Of a stretch of 64,000 nt of DNA, positions 9,498 through 17,943 are shown piece by piece (the stretch's first letter is position 1; every line of letters starts with the position of its first letter). Source of the DNA: Sinorhizobium psoraleae (lineage in GTDB: Bacteria > Pseudomonadota > Alphaproteobacteria > Rhizobiales > Rhizobiaceae). The translations under genes and the position numbers were made by a program. The stretch spans positions 124,001-188,000 of the forward strand of contig NZ_JABEKV010000006.1 of NCBI RefSeq assembly GCF_013283645.1. Reading direction: 5' to 3'. The notes beneath the pieces are model-generated. The model ran no database searches. It was given only the letters and a program-made list of their open reading frames with translations, and had not been told where the DNA came from.

Positions 9498-10478
9498 TCA
9501 GAAGACCGCGTCGGCCTTGTAATACTGGTCGACATTGTCCTTGGTGATCGCCGTGGGCGTCGTGTAGGTAATCTTCGACGTGTCGCCCGGCAGCTCTCCG
9601 TCGAGTGCCTTCTTGGCGAGGTCCACGGCCGTCGAGGCGACGAGCGCCGGATCGTTGAGACCGGTGGCGCCGTAAGTGCCCTCCTTGATCATCTGGAGCG
9701 CTTCCTTCTGCCCGTCGGCAGCGGCAAGCAGCAGCACGTCATCGACGCGGCCCGCCTGTTCCAGCGCCTTGCGGGCGCCGAGCACCATGGAATCATTCTC
9801 CCCGAGCACAACGTTGATGTCCGGATTGGCCACCAGAAGGTCTTCCATCGCCTTCAGGCCACCCTCGTGCCCCCACAGCCCCCAGCCCTGACCGACGACT
9901 TCGAAGCGGGCCCGGCCTTCGTTGCGCAGCTGGCCCTCGAGCAGGCCGGCCAGCACGCCGAGGCGGCGCTCCTGCCCCACCTCATTGCCCTTGTCGCCGG
10001 AAAGCAGCGCGATCTTCAGGTCCTTGCCCTTGGTCTGGTCGGCCAGCCACTGGCCGACGAGCATGCCGTTGCGGCTGTTGGAAGACTGCACCAGTGTCAC
10101 GAAATTCGCCGTTGGGTCGAGGGTGGAGTCGATGACGAAGACCTTCACGCCGGCGGCGGAGGCGGCGTTTACCGCCGGAACCATGCCCTTGCTGTCGCGC
10201 GGATTGACGATCAGTGCGCCGATGCCCTGGGCGACCATGTCCTCGATGTCGGCGATCTGCTTGTTAAGGTCGTTCTGCGCGTCGGCCGAGATCACTTCGC
10301 ACCCGAGCTCTTCGGCATGTTTCTTGGCAGAAACTTCCTGGGCGGCGAAATAGGGCGCGTCGAGCGTCTTCATCGAAATGCCGATCTTGCAATCGGCGGC
10401 CGCGGCGGCGCCGATGGCCAGCAGCGAGGCGGCAGCCGCCAATGCGATCTTCAGGGCGGTCCTTGGTATGCGGGTCAT
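9498..10478 (-). CDS. Ribose-type periplasmic sugar-binding protein
   Basis: 326 residues, first gene of the leftward operon. Signal peptide: MTRIPRTALKIALAAAASLL followed by an alanine-rich cleavage region ending AAAADCKIG. The mature part is a Peripla_BP_4 protein: IADIEDMVAQGIGALIVNPRDSKG, VFVIDSTLD, LLSGDKGNEVGQERR, VVLGENDSM. GGAGGAG lies just upstream of the ATG at 10478. It captures a sugar or polyol in the periplasm for the permease/ATPase pair downstream. The promoter region upstream contains two putative regulator boxes. Confidence 0.92.
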   Translation of the reverse strand: MTRIPRTALKIALAAAASLLAIGAAAAADCKIGISMKTLDAPYFAAQEVSAKKHAEELGCEVISADAQNDLNKQIADIEDMVAQGIGALIVNPRDSKGMVPAVNAASAAGVKVFVIDSTLDPTANFVTLVQSSNSRNGMLVGQWLADQTKGKDLKIALLSGDKGNEVGQERRLGVLAGLLEGQLRNEGRARFEVVGQGWGLWGHEGGLKAMEDLLVANPDINVVLGENDSMVLGARKALEQAGRVDDVLLLAAADGQKEALQMIKEGTYGATGLNDPALVASTAVDLAKKALDGELPGDTSKITYTTPTAITKDNVDQYYKADAVF

Positions 10479-10533
10479 GATTTCTCCTCCGGGTGGACGC
10501 GATTGATCGCGAGCCAGTTTTTCTTGGCTGAAA

Positions 10534-10548
10534 TGTAGCGTAGTTACA
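10534..10548. promoter_or_regulatory. Putative RpiR-type operator box 1
   Basis: TGTAGCGTAGTTACA has the TGTA-N7-TACA symmetry known for RpiR/HexR regulators. It is 56 bases upstream of the binding-protein ATG and is matched by a second copy at 10648. An RpiR gene ends the divergent operon. Assignment is by pattern only. Confidence 0.45.
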
Positions 10549-10647
10549 GACTTTTTTTCCGTCAACATAAAATTTCGGGCACAGGGCGATTTAATGCGCT
10601 GCAAAACGGCGTATTTTTGCACTTGTCAGATTTTTGCCAGTCATTTA

Positions 10648-10662
10648 TGTAATTTTCCTACG
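10648..10662. promoter_or_regulatory. Putative RpiR-type operator box 2
   Basis: TGTAATTTTCCTACG fits TGTA-N7-TACR and lies 18 bases upstream of the rightward operon start at 10680, where it would overlap the promoter or early transcript. With box 1 it brackets the divergent control region, so one regulator could govern both operons. Confidence 0.42.
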
Positions 10663-10679
10663 TAACTGCGGAGATTGAA

Positions 10680-11303
10680 ATGTTGAGAGAACCGGTCACG
10701 AGCGTCGTCGACGCAAGCAGAGGCGGAATGAGTGGAAACACCGGGCGCTATGAAAAGCGGCTGAGCGACCTCGCAGGCCTTTACGAGGACGCCGCCGCCC
10801 ATTCAGACCTCACCCGCCGCCTCGATGACCCGGTCGTCTACGCGGTCGAGGACTTTCGTCCGGGCGATCATGCCGGCGACCTGATCTATGGTGTGACGCG
10901 GATGATGCCGGGCCTGATCGGCCGCGAATTCTTCCTGACGCGCGGCCATATTCACGCAAAGGCCGACCGCCCGGAAATCTATTACGGCCAGAAGGGCAAG
11001 GGGCTGATGCAGCTCGAATCGCCCGAGGGCGAGACGCGTATCGTCGAGATCGGTCCGCAGACAATCTGCTACGTGCCGCCCTACTGGATCCACCGATCCA
11101 TCAATGTCGGCGAAGACGACCTCGTCATGGTCTTCGCCTACCCGTCCGACAGCGGCCAGGACTACGGGATCATCGAAGCCTCGAACGGCATGCGCCATCG
11201 CGTCATGGCTGATGGGAACGGTGGCTGGAGCCTTGTCGAGAACAAAGACTACCGTCCGCGCAGCGGCGAAAACATCGCAGACCTGATGAAACGATACGCG
11301 TAA
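10680..11303 (+). CDS. Cupin-type phosphoglucose isomerase-like protein
   Basis: 207 residues with the archaeal/Thermococcales-type GPI cupin fold. The metal-binding motif is GHIHAKADRPEIYYGQKGKG, followed by YVPPYWIHRSINVG, giving the His/Glu/His metal site. Classical members interconvert glucose 6-phosphate and fructose 6-phosphate using Fe or Mn. In a bacterial sugar operon an equivalent aldose-ketose isomerisation of another sugar or sugar phosphate is likely. GGAG precedes the ATG at 10680 by 6 bases. It is the first gene of the rightward operon; the next gene follows after 28 bases. Confidence 0.82.
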   Translation: MLREPVTSVVDASRGGMSGNTGRYEKRLSDLAGLYEDAAAHSDLTRRLDDPVVYAVEDFRPGDHAGDLIYGVTRMMPGLIGREFFLTRGHIHAKADRPEIYYGQKGKGLMQLESPEGETRIVEIGPQTICYVPPYWIHRSINVGEDDLVMVFAYPSDSGQDYGIIEASNGMRHRVMADGNGGWSLVENKDYRPRSGENIADLMKRYA

Positions 11304-11331
11304 GAACCGAACGGACGCAAGGAAAAGCCCT

Positions 11332-11985
11332 ATGGACAACTCTATCGACCTGATCGCCAGCCTCGGCGTCGTGCCCGTCATCGCGATCGAGCGTGTCTCC
11401 GACGCAGTGCCGCTCGCCGATGCCCTGCTGGAAGGCGGACTGCCGGTGGCCGAGATCACCTTCCGCACGCAAGCCGCCGGCGATGTGCTGGCGGCGATCC
11501 GTGACGCGCGACCGGAGCTCTGCATTGGCGCCGGCACTATCCTCGACAAAGAGAGTCTGGATCGCGCGATCCAAAGCGGCGCCCGATTCGCTCTCGCACC
11601 CGGCTACGACCCTGAGATCGTCGACGCTGCGAAGGCCGCCACCCTTCCCTTCTGCCCCGGAATCATGACGCCTACGGACCTCACTCTTGCCACCGCGCAT
11701 GGCGTCCGGCTGGCAAAGTTCTTCCCGGCGGGCGTTGCGGGCGGCCCGAAGGCACTCTGCGGCATCGCCGCTCCCTTCGCCCACCTCGATGTCCGCTTCA
11801 TCCCTACAGGTGGCGTCACCCAGGCGACGATCGGCGAGTGGCTTGCGGTCAGGCACGTCGTTGCCGTTGGCGGCACCTGGATCGCCAAGACGGAGGATAT
11901 CCGGGAGGGCCGCTTCGCCGATATCTCCCGCAACGCGGCAGAAGCCGTGAAGGCAGCCAAGGAAGCCCTGGAGAAGCGCGCGTGA
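11332..11985 (+). CDS. eda: KDPG/KHG-type aldolase
   Basis: 217-residue class I aldolase. Substrate-binding Glu is in VAEITFRT, then IGAGTIL, and the Schiff-base lysine lies in RLAKFFPAG, followed by FIPTGGV. Members cleave 2-keto-3-deoxy-6-phosphogluconate or 4-hydroxy-2-oxoglutarate to pyruvate plus glyceraldehyde 3-phosphate or glyoxylate. Here it probably cleaves a 2-keto-3-deoxy acid phosphate made by this operon. The stop codon overlaps the GTG start of the next gene. It could be a paralogue specialised for another 2-keto-3-deoxy acid. Confidence 0.85.
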   Translation: MDNSIDLIASLGVVPVIAIERVSDAVPLADALLEGGLPVAEITFRTQAAGDVLAAIRDARPELCIGAGTILDKESLDRAIQSGARFALAPGYDPEIVDAAKAATLPFCPGIMTPTDLTLATAHGVRLAKFFPAGVAGGPKALCGIAAPFAHLDVRFIPTGGVTQATIGEWLAVRHVVAVGGTWIAKTEDIREGRFADISRNAAEAVKAAKEALEKRA

Positions 11986-12935
11986 CCCTCTATCAGCCAG
12001 CTAAGCAGGCGACGCTCTATTTCATCGGCGTGACAACGGCCAAAAGCTCGATCATGAAGGTCTTCCCGGCATGGGCGGAGCATCTCGGCCTGAAGGACGC
12101 CGTCATCGAAGGTATCGACTTCAAGCTCCACGACGACCCGACCGCCTACCGTGCCGCCGTCGAATTCATCCGCGACGATCCTCTTTCCATGGGCGCGTTG
12201 GTGACGACGCACAAGATCGACCTCTTTGCGGCCTGCAAGGACCTGTTCAACGTTATCGATCCCCACGCGAAGCTCATGGACGAGACGAGCTGCATCTCGA
12301 AACGTAATGGCAAGTTTGTCTGCCATGCCAAGGATCCGATTTCCTCCGGCCTTGCAATCGATGGCTTCCTTGGTGAGGGCTATTTCGCCCGGACGGGAGC
12401 CGACCTGTTTTCGATGGGCGCCGGCGGATCGACAATCGCGATCACTTGGCACCTGATGCGCCGTTCGCGCGACAGGGACGTGCCCGGGCGTATCGTCGTC
12501 TCCAACCGGAGCCAGCATCGACTCGACGAGATAAAGCGCATTCATGAAAGCGTCGAAAGCGATGTGCCCGTCGAATACGTGCTTGCCCCGAAACCCGAGG
12601 ACAACGATGCCGTGCTTGCCGGCCTGAAGCCCGGCTCGCTTGTCATCAATGCCACGGGCCTTGGGAAGGACGCGCCGGGCTCGCCTTTGTCTGGTGCCGC
12701 ACGTTTTCCCGAGAAGGCGGTCGCCTGGGATCTCAATTATCGCGGCGAACTCATGTTTCTCGACCAAGCACGCGGCCAGCAGAAACAACGCGCGCTGCAG
12801 GTCGAGGATGGATGGACCTATTTCATTCACGGCTGGACGCAGGTCATCGCCGAGGTTTTCGATGTTGAAATTCCGACATCCGGCCCCTCCTTCGATCGCA
12901 TCTCCGAAATAGCACGCGAGGCAGCAGGACGATGA
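11982..12935 (+). CDS. Shikimate-dehydrogenase-like protein
   Basis: 317 residues from a GTG at 11982 that overlaps the aldolase stop (GTGA), with GGAG about 9 bases upstream. The N-terminal half resembles the shikimate-dehydrogenase substrate domain (MGALVTTHKIDLF, where the lysine is the catalytic one), and the C-terminal half is a Rossmann domain with GAGGSTIAI, VVSNRS and VINATGLGKD. In a sugar operon it is unlikely to serve aromatic synthesis; it may reduce a keto-acid or act on a quinate/inositol-like ring. Classical shikimate dehydrogenases are about 270-290 residues, so this is a longer variant. Function is inferred. Confidence 0.75.
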   Translation: MTLYQPAKQATLYFIGVTTAKSSIMKVFPAWAEHLGLKDAVIEGIDFKLHDDPTAYRAAVEFIRDDPLSMGALVTTHKIDLFAACKDLFNVIDPHAKLMDETSCISKRNGKFVCHAKDPISSGLAIDGFLGEGYFARTGADLFSMGAGGSTIAITWHLMRRSRDRDVPGRIVVSNRSQHRLDEIKRIHESVESDVPVEYVLAPKPEDNDAVLAGLKPGSLVINATGLGKDAPGSPLSGAARFPEKAVAWDLNYRGELMFLDQARGQQKQRALQVEDGWTYFIHGWTQVIAEVFDVEIPTSGPSFDRISEIAREAAGR

Positions 12936-13867
12936 CGACAACCGCCCGTATCCTTGTAACGCCTCGCTCGCTCACTGCAGAACCGCATCCGGACGTGGAG
13001 CGCCTGCGCGATGGCGGGTTCGACGTCGTCTATTCGCGCGCCGGCGCCACGCCCACCGAAGACGAGCTTCTTGAGCTTGTCCCCGATTGCGTCGGCTGGC
13101 TCGCGGGTGTCGAACCGGTGACCCCACGGGTCGTCGAAGCGGCTGGCAATCTGCGGGTCATCAGCCGCAATGGTGTTGGCGTCGATAATCTTCCTGTCGA
13201 CATGCTGGCAAAGAAGGGCGTCAAGATCATGATTGCCGAGGGGGCGAACGCGCTTGGCGTTGCCGAACTCACCATCGGCCTCGTCTTCAGCGCCTTGCGC
13301 TCTATCCCGCGCGCCGATGCAGGCATCAAGGCGGGCGACTGGCCGCGCATGCGCGGCATGGAAATCCGCGGCCGGACCGTAGGCATCATCGGATGCGGCG
13401 CGATCGGACGCGAGGTGGCGCGCATGGTCGTCGCTCTCGGCGCAAGAGTCATCGCCCATGATCCGGCGAGGCCTAATCTCGACCTGCCGTCGAGCGCTTT
13501 TGAGTATGCCGACGTCGATGACCTCATGGGCGAGGCGGAAGTCCTCTCCTTGCACTGCCCCCTGCCGAAGGACGGCTCCTCGTTACTCGACCGCAAGCGC
13601 CTGCATTCGGCGCGTCCCGGGCTCGTGCTCGTCAATACGGCGCGAGCACGGCTCGTCGATGAAGACGCCCTGATCGAAGCGTTGGACGCCGGACAGGTTG
13701 GTTGTTATGCCACGGATGTTTTCGAACCCGAGCCTCCGGTCTCCCTGCGCTTGGCAGGCCACGAACGGGTCATTGCAACGAGTCACATCGGGGGCTTCAC
13801 GGCAGAAAGTATCGACCGCGCGACCCGGATCGCCGCCGACAACCTACTTTCGGCGCTCAGGGGTTGA
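12932..13867 (+). CDS. D-isomer-specific 2-hydroxyacid dehydrogenase
   Basis: 311 residues, start codon overlapping the previous stop (ATGA). The NAD-binding motif is GIIGCGAIGREVARM, with catalytic Arg in VNTARARLVDEDAL, Glu in DVFEPEPP and His in ATSHIGGFTAES. It should interconvert a 2-keto acid and its D-2-hydroxy acid, like hydroxypyruvate/glyoxylate or phosphoglycerate dehydrogenases. It is short for SerA (no ACT domain). In this operon it may recycle a hydroxypyruvate- or glyoxylate-like product. Substrate not determinable. Confidence 0.87.
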   Translation: MTTTARILVTPRSLTAEPHPDVERLRDGGFDVVYSRAGATPTEDELLELVPDCVGWLAGVEPVTPRVVEAAGNLRVISRNGVGVDNLPVDMLAKKGVKIMIAEGANALGVAELTIGLVFSALRSIPRADAGIKAGDWPRMRGMEIRGRTVGIIGCGAIGREVARMVVALGARVIAHDPARPNLDLPSSAFEYADVDDLMGEAEVLSLHCPLPKDGSSLLDRKRLHSARPGLVLVNTARARLVDEDALIEALDAGQVGCYATDVFEPEPPVSLRLAGHERVIATSHIGGFTAESIDRATRIAADNLLSALRG

Positions 13868-13873
13868 CAAACG

Positions 13874-14737
13874 ATGACGGGTCGATTGAGGGAAAGGCGG
13901 TTTAACGGTTCGCTGGCCGAGCAATTGGCAAAGCCGTCCGGAAGCGCGGAGCGCCTCCTCTGGCTGGGACAGGCCGGTTTCGTCGTGGATATCGCGGGCT
14001 GCCGCGTGGTCATCGACCCTTATCTTTCCGATTCCCTGGCGGAGAAATATCGGGGAACGCAATATCCGCATCAGCGTATGATGCCGCCGCCGATCGAGCC
14101 GACAGGTCTGATCGGGGTTGACTATGTTCTTTGTACGCATGCCCATACCGATCATATGGATCCGGGAACGCTGCCGGGCCTGTTCGCTGCCAATCCGTCG
14201 GCGCGCCTGGTGGCTCCACGGGCAGTGCGGTCAGCGGCGCTCGAACGATCTGGGCTTAGTGAGGAGCGCATTCTCCTGGTTAATGCTGGCGAGACGCTTG
14301 ACCTTGCGGAGGGTCTTCGTCTCGTTGCCACCCGCTCCGCCCACGAAACCTTGGAACAGGACAACAGTGGCAATCACCGGTTTCTCGGCTTTATGCTCGA
14401 GAGCCCCAACGTGAAGATCTGGCATTCCGGCGACACCATTCCCTTCGACGGTCTTGTCGAGGAGGTCAAAGCAATGCAGCCTGATATCGCGCTCATGCCC
14501 GTAAACGGCCGCCGGCCAGAGCTCTCGTCCCGAGGCGTACCGGGCAATCTCACGCTGCCCGAAGCGGTTGACCTCAGCAGCGCTATCGGCGCGGGTACGA
14601 TCGTCGCCCATCACTATGGCCTATTCGATTTCAACACGATCGGTCCGGAACTCATCGATTCCGTAGCGCGATCAACAGTGTTTCCGCGTCTGCTCAGGGC
14701 AAGAGAAGCAATTGCTCTCGAATGGGCTGCGTCTTAG
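13874..14737 (+). CDS. UlaG-like metallo-beta-lactamase-fold hydrolase
   Basis: 287 residues. The metal-binding motif HAHTDHMD (HxHxDH) is near residue 93, with further ligands in SAHETLEQD, HSGDTIPFDG and VAHHYGLF near the C-terminus. This matches the L-ascorbate-6-phosphate lactonase (UlaG) group, which opens a sugar lactone phosphate with Mn. A lactonase step fits a pathway with dehydrogenases and a KDPG-type aldolase. It starts 7 bases after the 2-hydroxyacid dehydrogenase stop. The general fold is firm, the substrate inferred. Confidence 0.8.
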   Translation: MTGRLRERRFNGSLAEQLAKPSGSAERLLWLGQAGFVVDIAGCRVVIDPYLSDSLAEKYRGTQYPHQRMMPPPIEPTGLIGVDYVLCTHAHTDHMDPGTLPGLFAANPSARLVAPRAVRSAALERSGLSEERILLVNAGETLDLAEGLRLVATRSAHETLEQDNSGNHRFLGFMLESPNVKIWHSGDTIPFDGLVEEVKAMQPDIALMPVNGRRPELSSRGVPGNLTLPEAVDLSSAIGAGTIVAHHYGLFDFNTIGPELIDSVARSTVFPRLLRAREAIALEWAAS

Positions 14738-14766
14738 CATAGGAGCCGATTAAAAGGACATTGCTC

Positions 14767-15657
14767 ATGGATACCGATTCGCGCATCGAAGGGCGCGGCC
14801 TTGGCGGACGAAACATCGTAGAAGTCATCCGGACGATGCGTCCCGAACTGCGTAAATCCGATAGAAAGGTGGCCGATGTCGTCCTAGAGGATCCGCGTCG
14901 CATTCTGAATGCGACAGTCGGTGAGACAGCGGCTTTAGCCCAGGTCAGCCAGCCAACTGTTCTGAGATTCACGACGGCCGTTGGCTGCAATGGCTTTCCC
15001 GATTTCAAGATACGCCTGGCGCAAAGTCTCGCGCTGGGCACTCCCGCGACGCATTCGGTGCTGCTGGATACCGACCAACCTGAGACAGTGGCCGAGAAGA
15101 TCTTCGATTACACGATGACGAGCCTCGACTGGGCCCGTTCCCGCTTGGACAAGCAGGCGATGAACAAGGCGGTCGATATCCTTACGGCGGCCAAGTCGAT
15201 CGTTTTTTTTGGCTTCGGCGCATCAGGCATCGTCGCGCGAGATGCCCAGCAGAAATTCCCCCTCTTTGGCGTGCCTTGTGGCGCCGAGCTGGATTCGCAT
15301 CAGCAAGTCATGGTTGCCTCAATGATGAAGGAGGGAGAGGTCGCCTTCGTCATTTCCAACACCGGCACGACGCGTTCGATTATCGAGATCGCCCGCATCG
15401 CGCGCGGTAATGGGGCGACCGTTATCTGTCTGACTGGATCGGACTCCCCCCTGACCAATTATTGCGACGTCTCATTGATCGTCGAGACGCTCGAAAACAC
15501 GAACATGTACACGCCGACGACCTCGCGCATCGCTGCCCTGGTCGTAATTGATATTCTTTCCACAAGTGTCGCAATGCGGCGACCCTCAGAGTATCAGGCG
15601 CGCATCCATCAAATGAAGCGGCAATTGTCCGATATGAGGCGCATGCAACCTCTTTGA
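14767..15657 (+). CDS. RpiR-family transcriptional regulator
   Basis: 296 residues. The N-terminal HTH_6 domain is visible (MRPELRKSDRKVADVVLEDP, then AQVSQPTVLRFTTAVGCNGF). The C-terminal SIS sugar-phosphate-binding domain has FFGFGASGIVARDAQQKF and FVISNTGTTRSIIEIA. AAGGA precedes the ATG at 14767 by 8 bases. It closes the rightward operon and is the obvious candidate to bind the two TGTA-N7-TACR boxes at 10.5-10.7 kb, with a sugar phosphate as effector. That regulatory link is inferred. Confidence 0.9.
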   Translation: MDTDSRIEGRGLGGRNIVEVIRTMRPELRKSDRKVADVVLEDPRRILNATVGETAALAQVSQPTVLRFTTAVGCNGFPDFKIRLAQSLALGTPATHSVLLDTDQPETVAEKIFDYTMTSLDWARSRLDKQAMNKAVDILTAAKSIVFFGFGASGIVARDAQQKFPLFGVPCGAELDSHQQVMVASMMKEGEVAFVISNTGTTRSIIEIARIARGNGATVICLTGSDSPLTNYCDVSLIVETLENTNMYTPTTSRIAALVVIDILSTSVAMRRPSEYQARIHQMKRQLSDMRRMQPL

Positions 15658-15727
15658 GCGGTATCCAGTTTGTTGACGTCGGCAACGCTACTCTCGATTT
15701 TCGGAGATGAAGCGGCCGCAAGGAACT

Positions 15728-16432
15728 TTATAAGACACCACGCGGGCGGGCGATGTCGTTCACGCCTTCCGCATCGGGCGCCTGGCCGTAGCTCATGCGC
15801 CGCATCTGCGTGATGACGCGCTCCATCTCGTCATCGGGCAGGATCGGCGGTTCGCCGAGCGTCAGGGCTTGAACATACATCCGCGACAGCGTCTCGACCT
15901 CGATCGCAAGCCAGAGTGCGGACTCGAGCGTTTTGCCAAGCGAGATCTGGCCGTGCTGGCCAAGCAGGCAGGCCAACCGGTCCTTGAGCGCGACGAGCGC
16001 ATTGTCGGAGAGCGCCTGCGTGCCAAAGGTCGCGTATTTGGCGCAACGGATGGTGGTGCCGCCGGCAACGCCTGTCATGTAGTGAAAGCTCGGGATGGTC
16101 TTGTGATGGCAGGCGAGCGTCGTCGCATAGATCGAGTGGCAGTGCAGCACCACGTTGATGTCGACGCGTTCGCGCAGGATGTCGCGGTGAAAGCGCCATT
16201 CGGAGGATGGACGACGCCCGACATAGGTGCCATCGAAACCCATCTCCACCAGATCTTCTGGTTGCATCGTCTCATAGGGCATGGAAGACGGGGTGATGAG
16301 GAATCCATCGCTCGTGCGAACGGAGAGATTGCCAGCCGTGCCCTGATTGATACCGCTCGTGTTCATCCGCCGGCAGATATCAACCATCTCGCGCCTCAGC
16401 GCCAGCTTGTCGGTTGTCGCGGGTTCAGCCAT
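15728..16432 (-). CDS. Class II aldolase/adducin-family protein (fuculose-phosphate aldolase-like)
   Basis: 234 residues. The family pattern is clear: GNLSVRTSDGFLITPS near residue 38, Glu in RPSSEWRFHRDIL, zinc ligands in VVLHCHS and a third His in LLGQHGQISLG. These enzymes cleave ketose 1-phosphates (L-fuculose 1-P, L-rhamnulose 1-P, ribulose 1-P) to dihydroxyacetone phosphate and an aldehyde, or epimerise ribulose 5-P. With a 3-epimerase and FGGY kinase upstream, aldol cleavage of a ketose phosphate is the simplest reading. It is the last gene of the second leftward operon. Confidence 0.88.
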   Translation of the reverse strand: MAEPATTDKLALRREMVDICRRMNTSGINQGTAGNLSVRTSDGFLITPSSMPYETMQPEDLVEMGFDGTYVGRRPSSEWRFHRDILRERVDINVVLHCHSIYATTLACHHKTIPSFHYMTGVAGGTTIRCAKYATFGTQALSDNALVALKDRLACLLGQHGQISLGKTLESALWLAIEVETLSRMYVQALTLGEPPILPDDEMERVITQMRRMSYGQAPDAEGVNDIARPRGVL

Positions 16433-16458
16433 TAAATCGTCCTTTCATGTTCTGGATG

Positions 16459-17865
16459 TTATCTCGCTGGGGCTGCGCGGGCGAGGCTCCGCCAATCGGC
16501 GGCGTATCGGGAAAGTTCGCGCGTGAGCGCGCCGAGCTCGATGGGGTCGCTCAAACCAAGTGGCGCCGGCCTCTCGCGCGCTTCGTGACTGGCGAGCAGT
16601 GCAGCCCCGGCGGCTACGCCATAGGTATCGAGATTGAAACGCACCTTGCGCCCCGGTAGCAGGGACGCTACGAGGCTCGCATAAAGCGGATCGCGCAGGA
16701 AGCTCCCGTCGAGCACGACGAAACGGTCGTCGGAAAGCGTATCGATACATTCCACCGTTAAGAGCACGCAATAAAGCAGCGCCAGGGCTTTGCGTTCCAT
16801 TGCTGTTTCGGGCGGCGGCCCGAGGATGCGGCCGCTTCCGGCGCTGCCCGGGAAGAGACCGTCGTCGTCGCCGAAAGAAGGAACCGCGATGGTACGCCGT
16901 GCCAACAGCCGCGCAAGCACTTCGAGCGGCACGGGATCGGTGGGCGGATCGCTGCCAGCGATGTGCGAAAATTCACGGCCGCCCATGGTCAGGATGCCGC
17001 CAAGGCGATTACCGAACACGTCGCTGTTTAAGGTCATGCCGCGATGTTCGTCGAGACGCTCGATCGGGGTCGAGCCGGAAAAGCCGACGATCCAGGTCCC
17101 GGTCGAGATGACCGAAAAACTCCTGAGTCCCGCGGCGTGGTAGCGATAATGGTTGAGGCTGCTGTCGTGGCCTCCCGTGAGCACATGCATTTCTATTGGC
17201 AGGCCGTAGCGATGAACGAGTTCGGGTCGGATCGGCCCAAGCCTCTGCCATGCCCTGGCGAAGGGCGGCATCAGCGGCTCCCAGCCGCGAGTGCCGACGA
17301 TCGGCGCCCAGCGGCGTTCCGCAACATTCCACAGATGCGACTGGGCGCCGAGGAAACTTACCTCCGAAGCAGCAACCCCGGAGAGCCGCCACGCCCAATA
17401 TTGCGGCAGGCCGAGGTACCAACGCGCTTTGCGAAAGGCGCGCGGCTCCCGCTCCTGCATCCAATAGAGCTGGCGGGCCTGGTGGGTCGCGCCATGCATG
17501 GTGGCGCTGCCGCGGTCGAGAAAGGAACCGGATAGCGGCGCATAGCCATCGCGGATCTCCTCGGGCAATGACTGCTCGTAGTCGATCATCGGCAGCACGG
17601 CGCCATCGCCGGCATCTGGATCCGAGCCCGTCAGAACGCCACCGGAACCGTGCCCCGACGGCACGACTGTGCAAAAGTCATGACGCCGTGACAGTACCGC
17701 CAAGGTCTCGAAGACCCATTCCCCCAGGGTCTTGAGGTCATGGTGACGCCAGGGCGGGTCAGGCAGAACGGGATTGGGAACGCTGATGGTCTCCATGACG
17801 GCACTGTCCGCGCCCACGGCACTAAGCTTGATATTGGTCTTGCCGACGTCGAGGACGGCGACCAT
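16459..17865 (-). CDS. FGGY-family carbohydrate kinase (second operon)
   Basis: About 468 residues. The N-terminal phosphate-binding motif MVAVLDVGKTNIKLSAV is of the rhamnulokinase/fuculokinase-like subgroup. Catalytic-region motifs include SFLDRGSATMHG, TGGHDSSLNHY and VLDGSFLRDPLY in the C-terminal lobe. It should phosphorylate the ketose made by the epimerase encoded just upstream. A GTG at 17937, 6 bases after the epimerase stop, keeps the frame open, but GAGGG lies about 10 bases before the ATG at 17865 and the shorter start matches kinase N-termini. The substrate is unknown. Confidence 0.85.
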   Translation of the reverse strand: MVAVLDVGKTNIKLSAVGADSAVMETISVPNPVLPDPPWRHHDLKTLGEWVFETLAVLSRRHDFCTVVPSGHGSGGVLTGSDPDAGDGAVLPMIDYEQSLPEEIRDGYAPLSGSFLDRGSATMHGATHQARQLYWMQEREPRAFRKARWYLGLPQYWAWRLSGVAASEVSFLGAQSHLWNVAERRWAPIVGTRGWEPLMPPFARAWQRLGPIRPELVHRYGLPIEMHVLTGGHDSSLNHYRYHAAGLRSFSVISTGTWIVGFSGSTPIERLDEHRGMTLNSDVFGNRLGGILTMGGREFSHIAGSDPPTDPVPLEVLARLLARRTIAVPSFGDDDGLFPGSAGSGRILGPPPETAMERKALALLYCVLLTVECIDTLSDDRFVVLDGSFLRDPLYASLVASLLPGRKVRFNLDTYGVAAGAALLASHEARERPAPLGLSDPIELGALTRELSRYAADWRSLARAAPAR

Positions 17866-17943
17866 CGCCGCTCTGCCCTCTCGACCGTTCACCAAAACAC
17901 CCACGTGTCGTTCCTCGCTTGCCCGCGTCGCGGACACGGTCCG

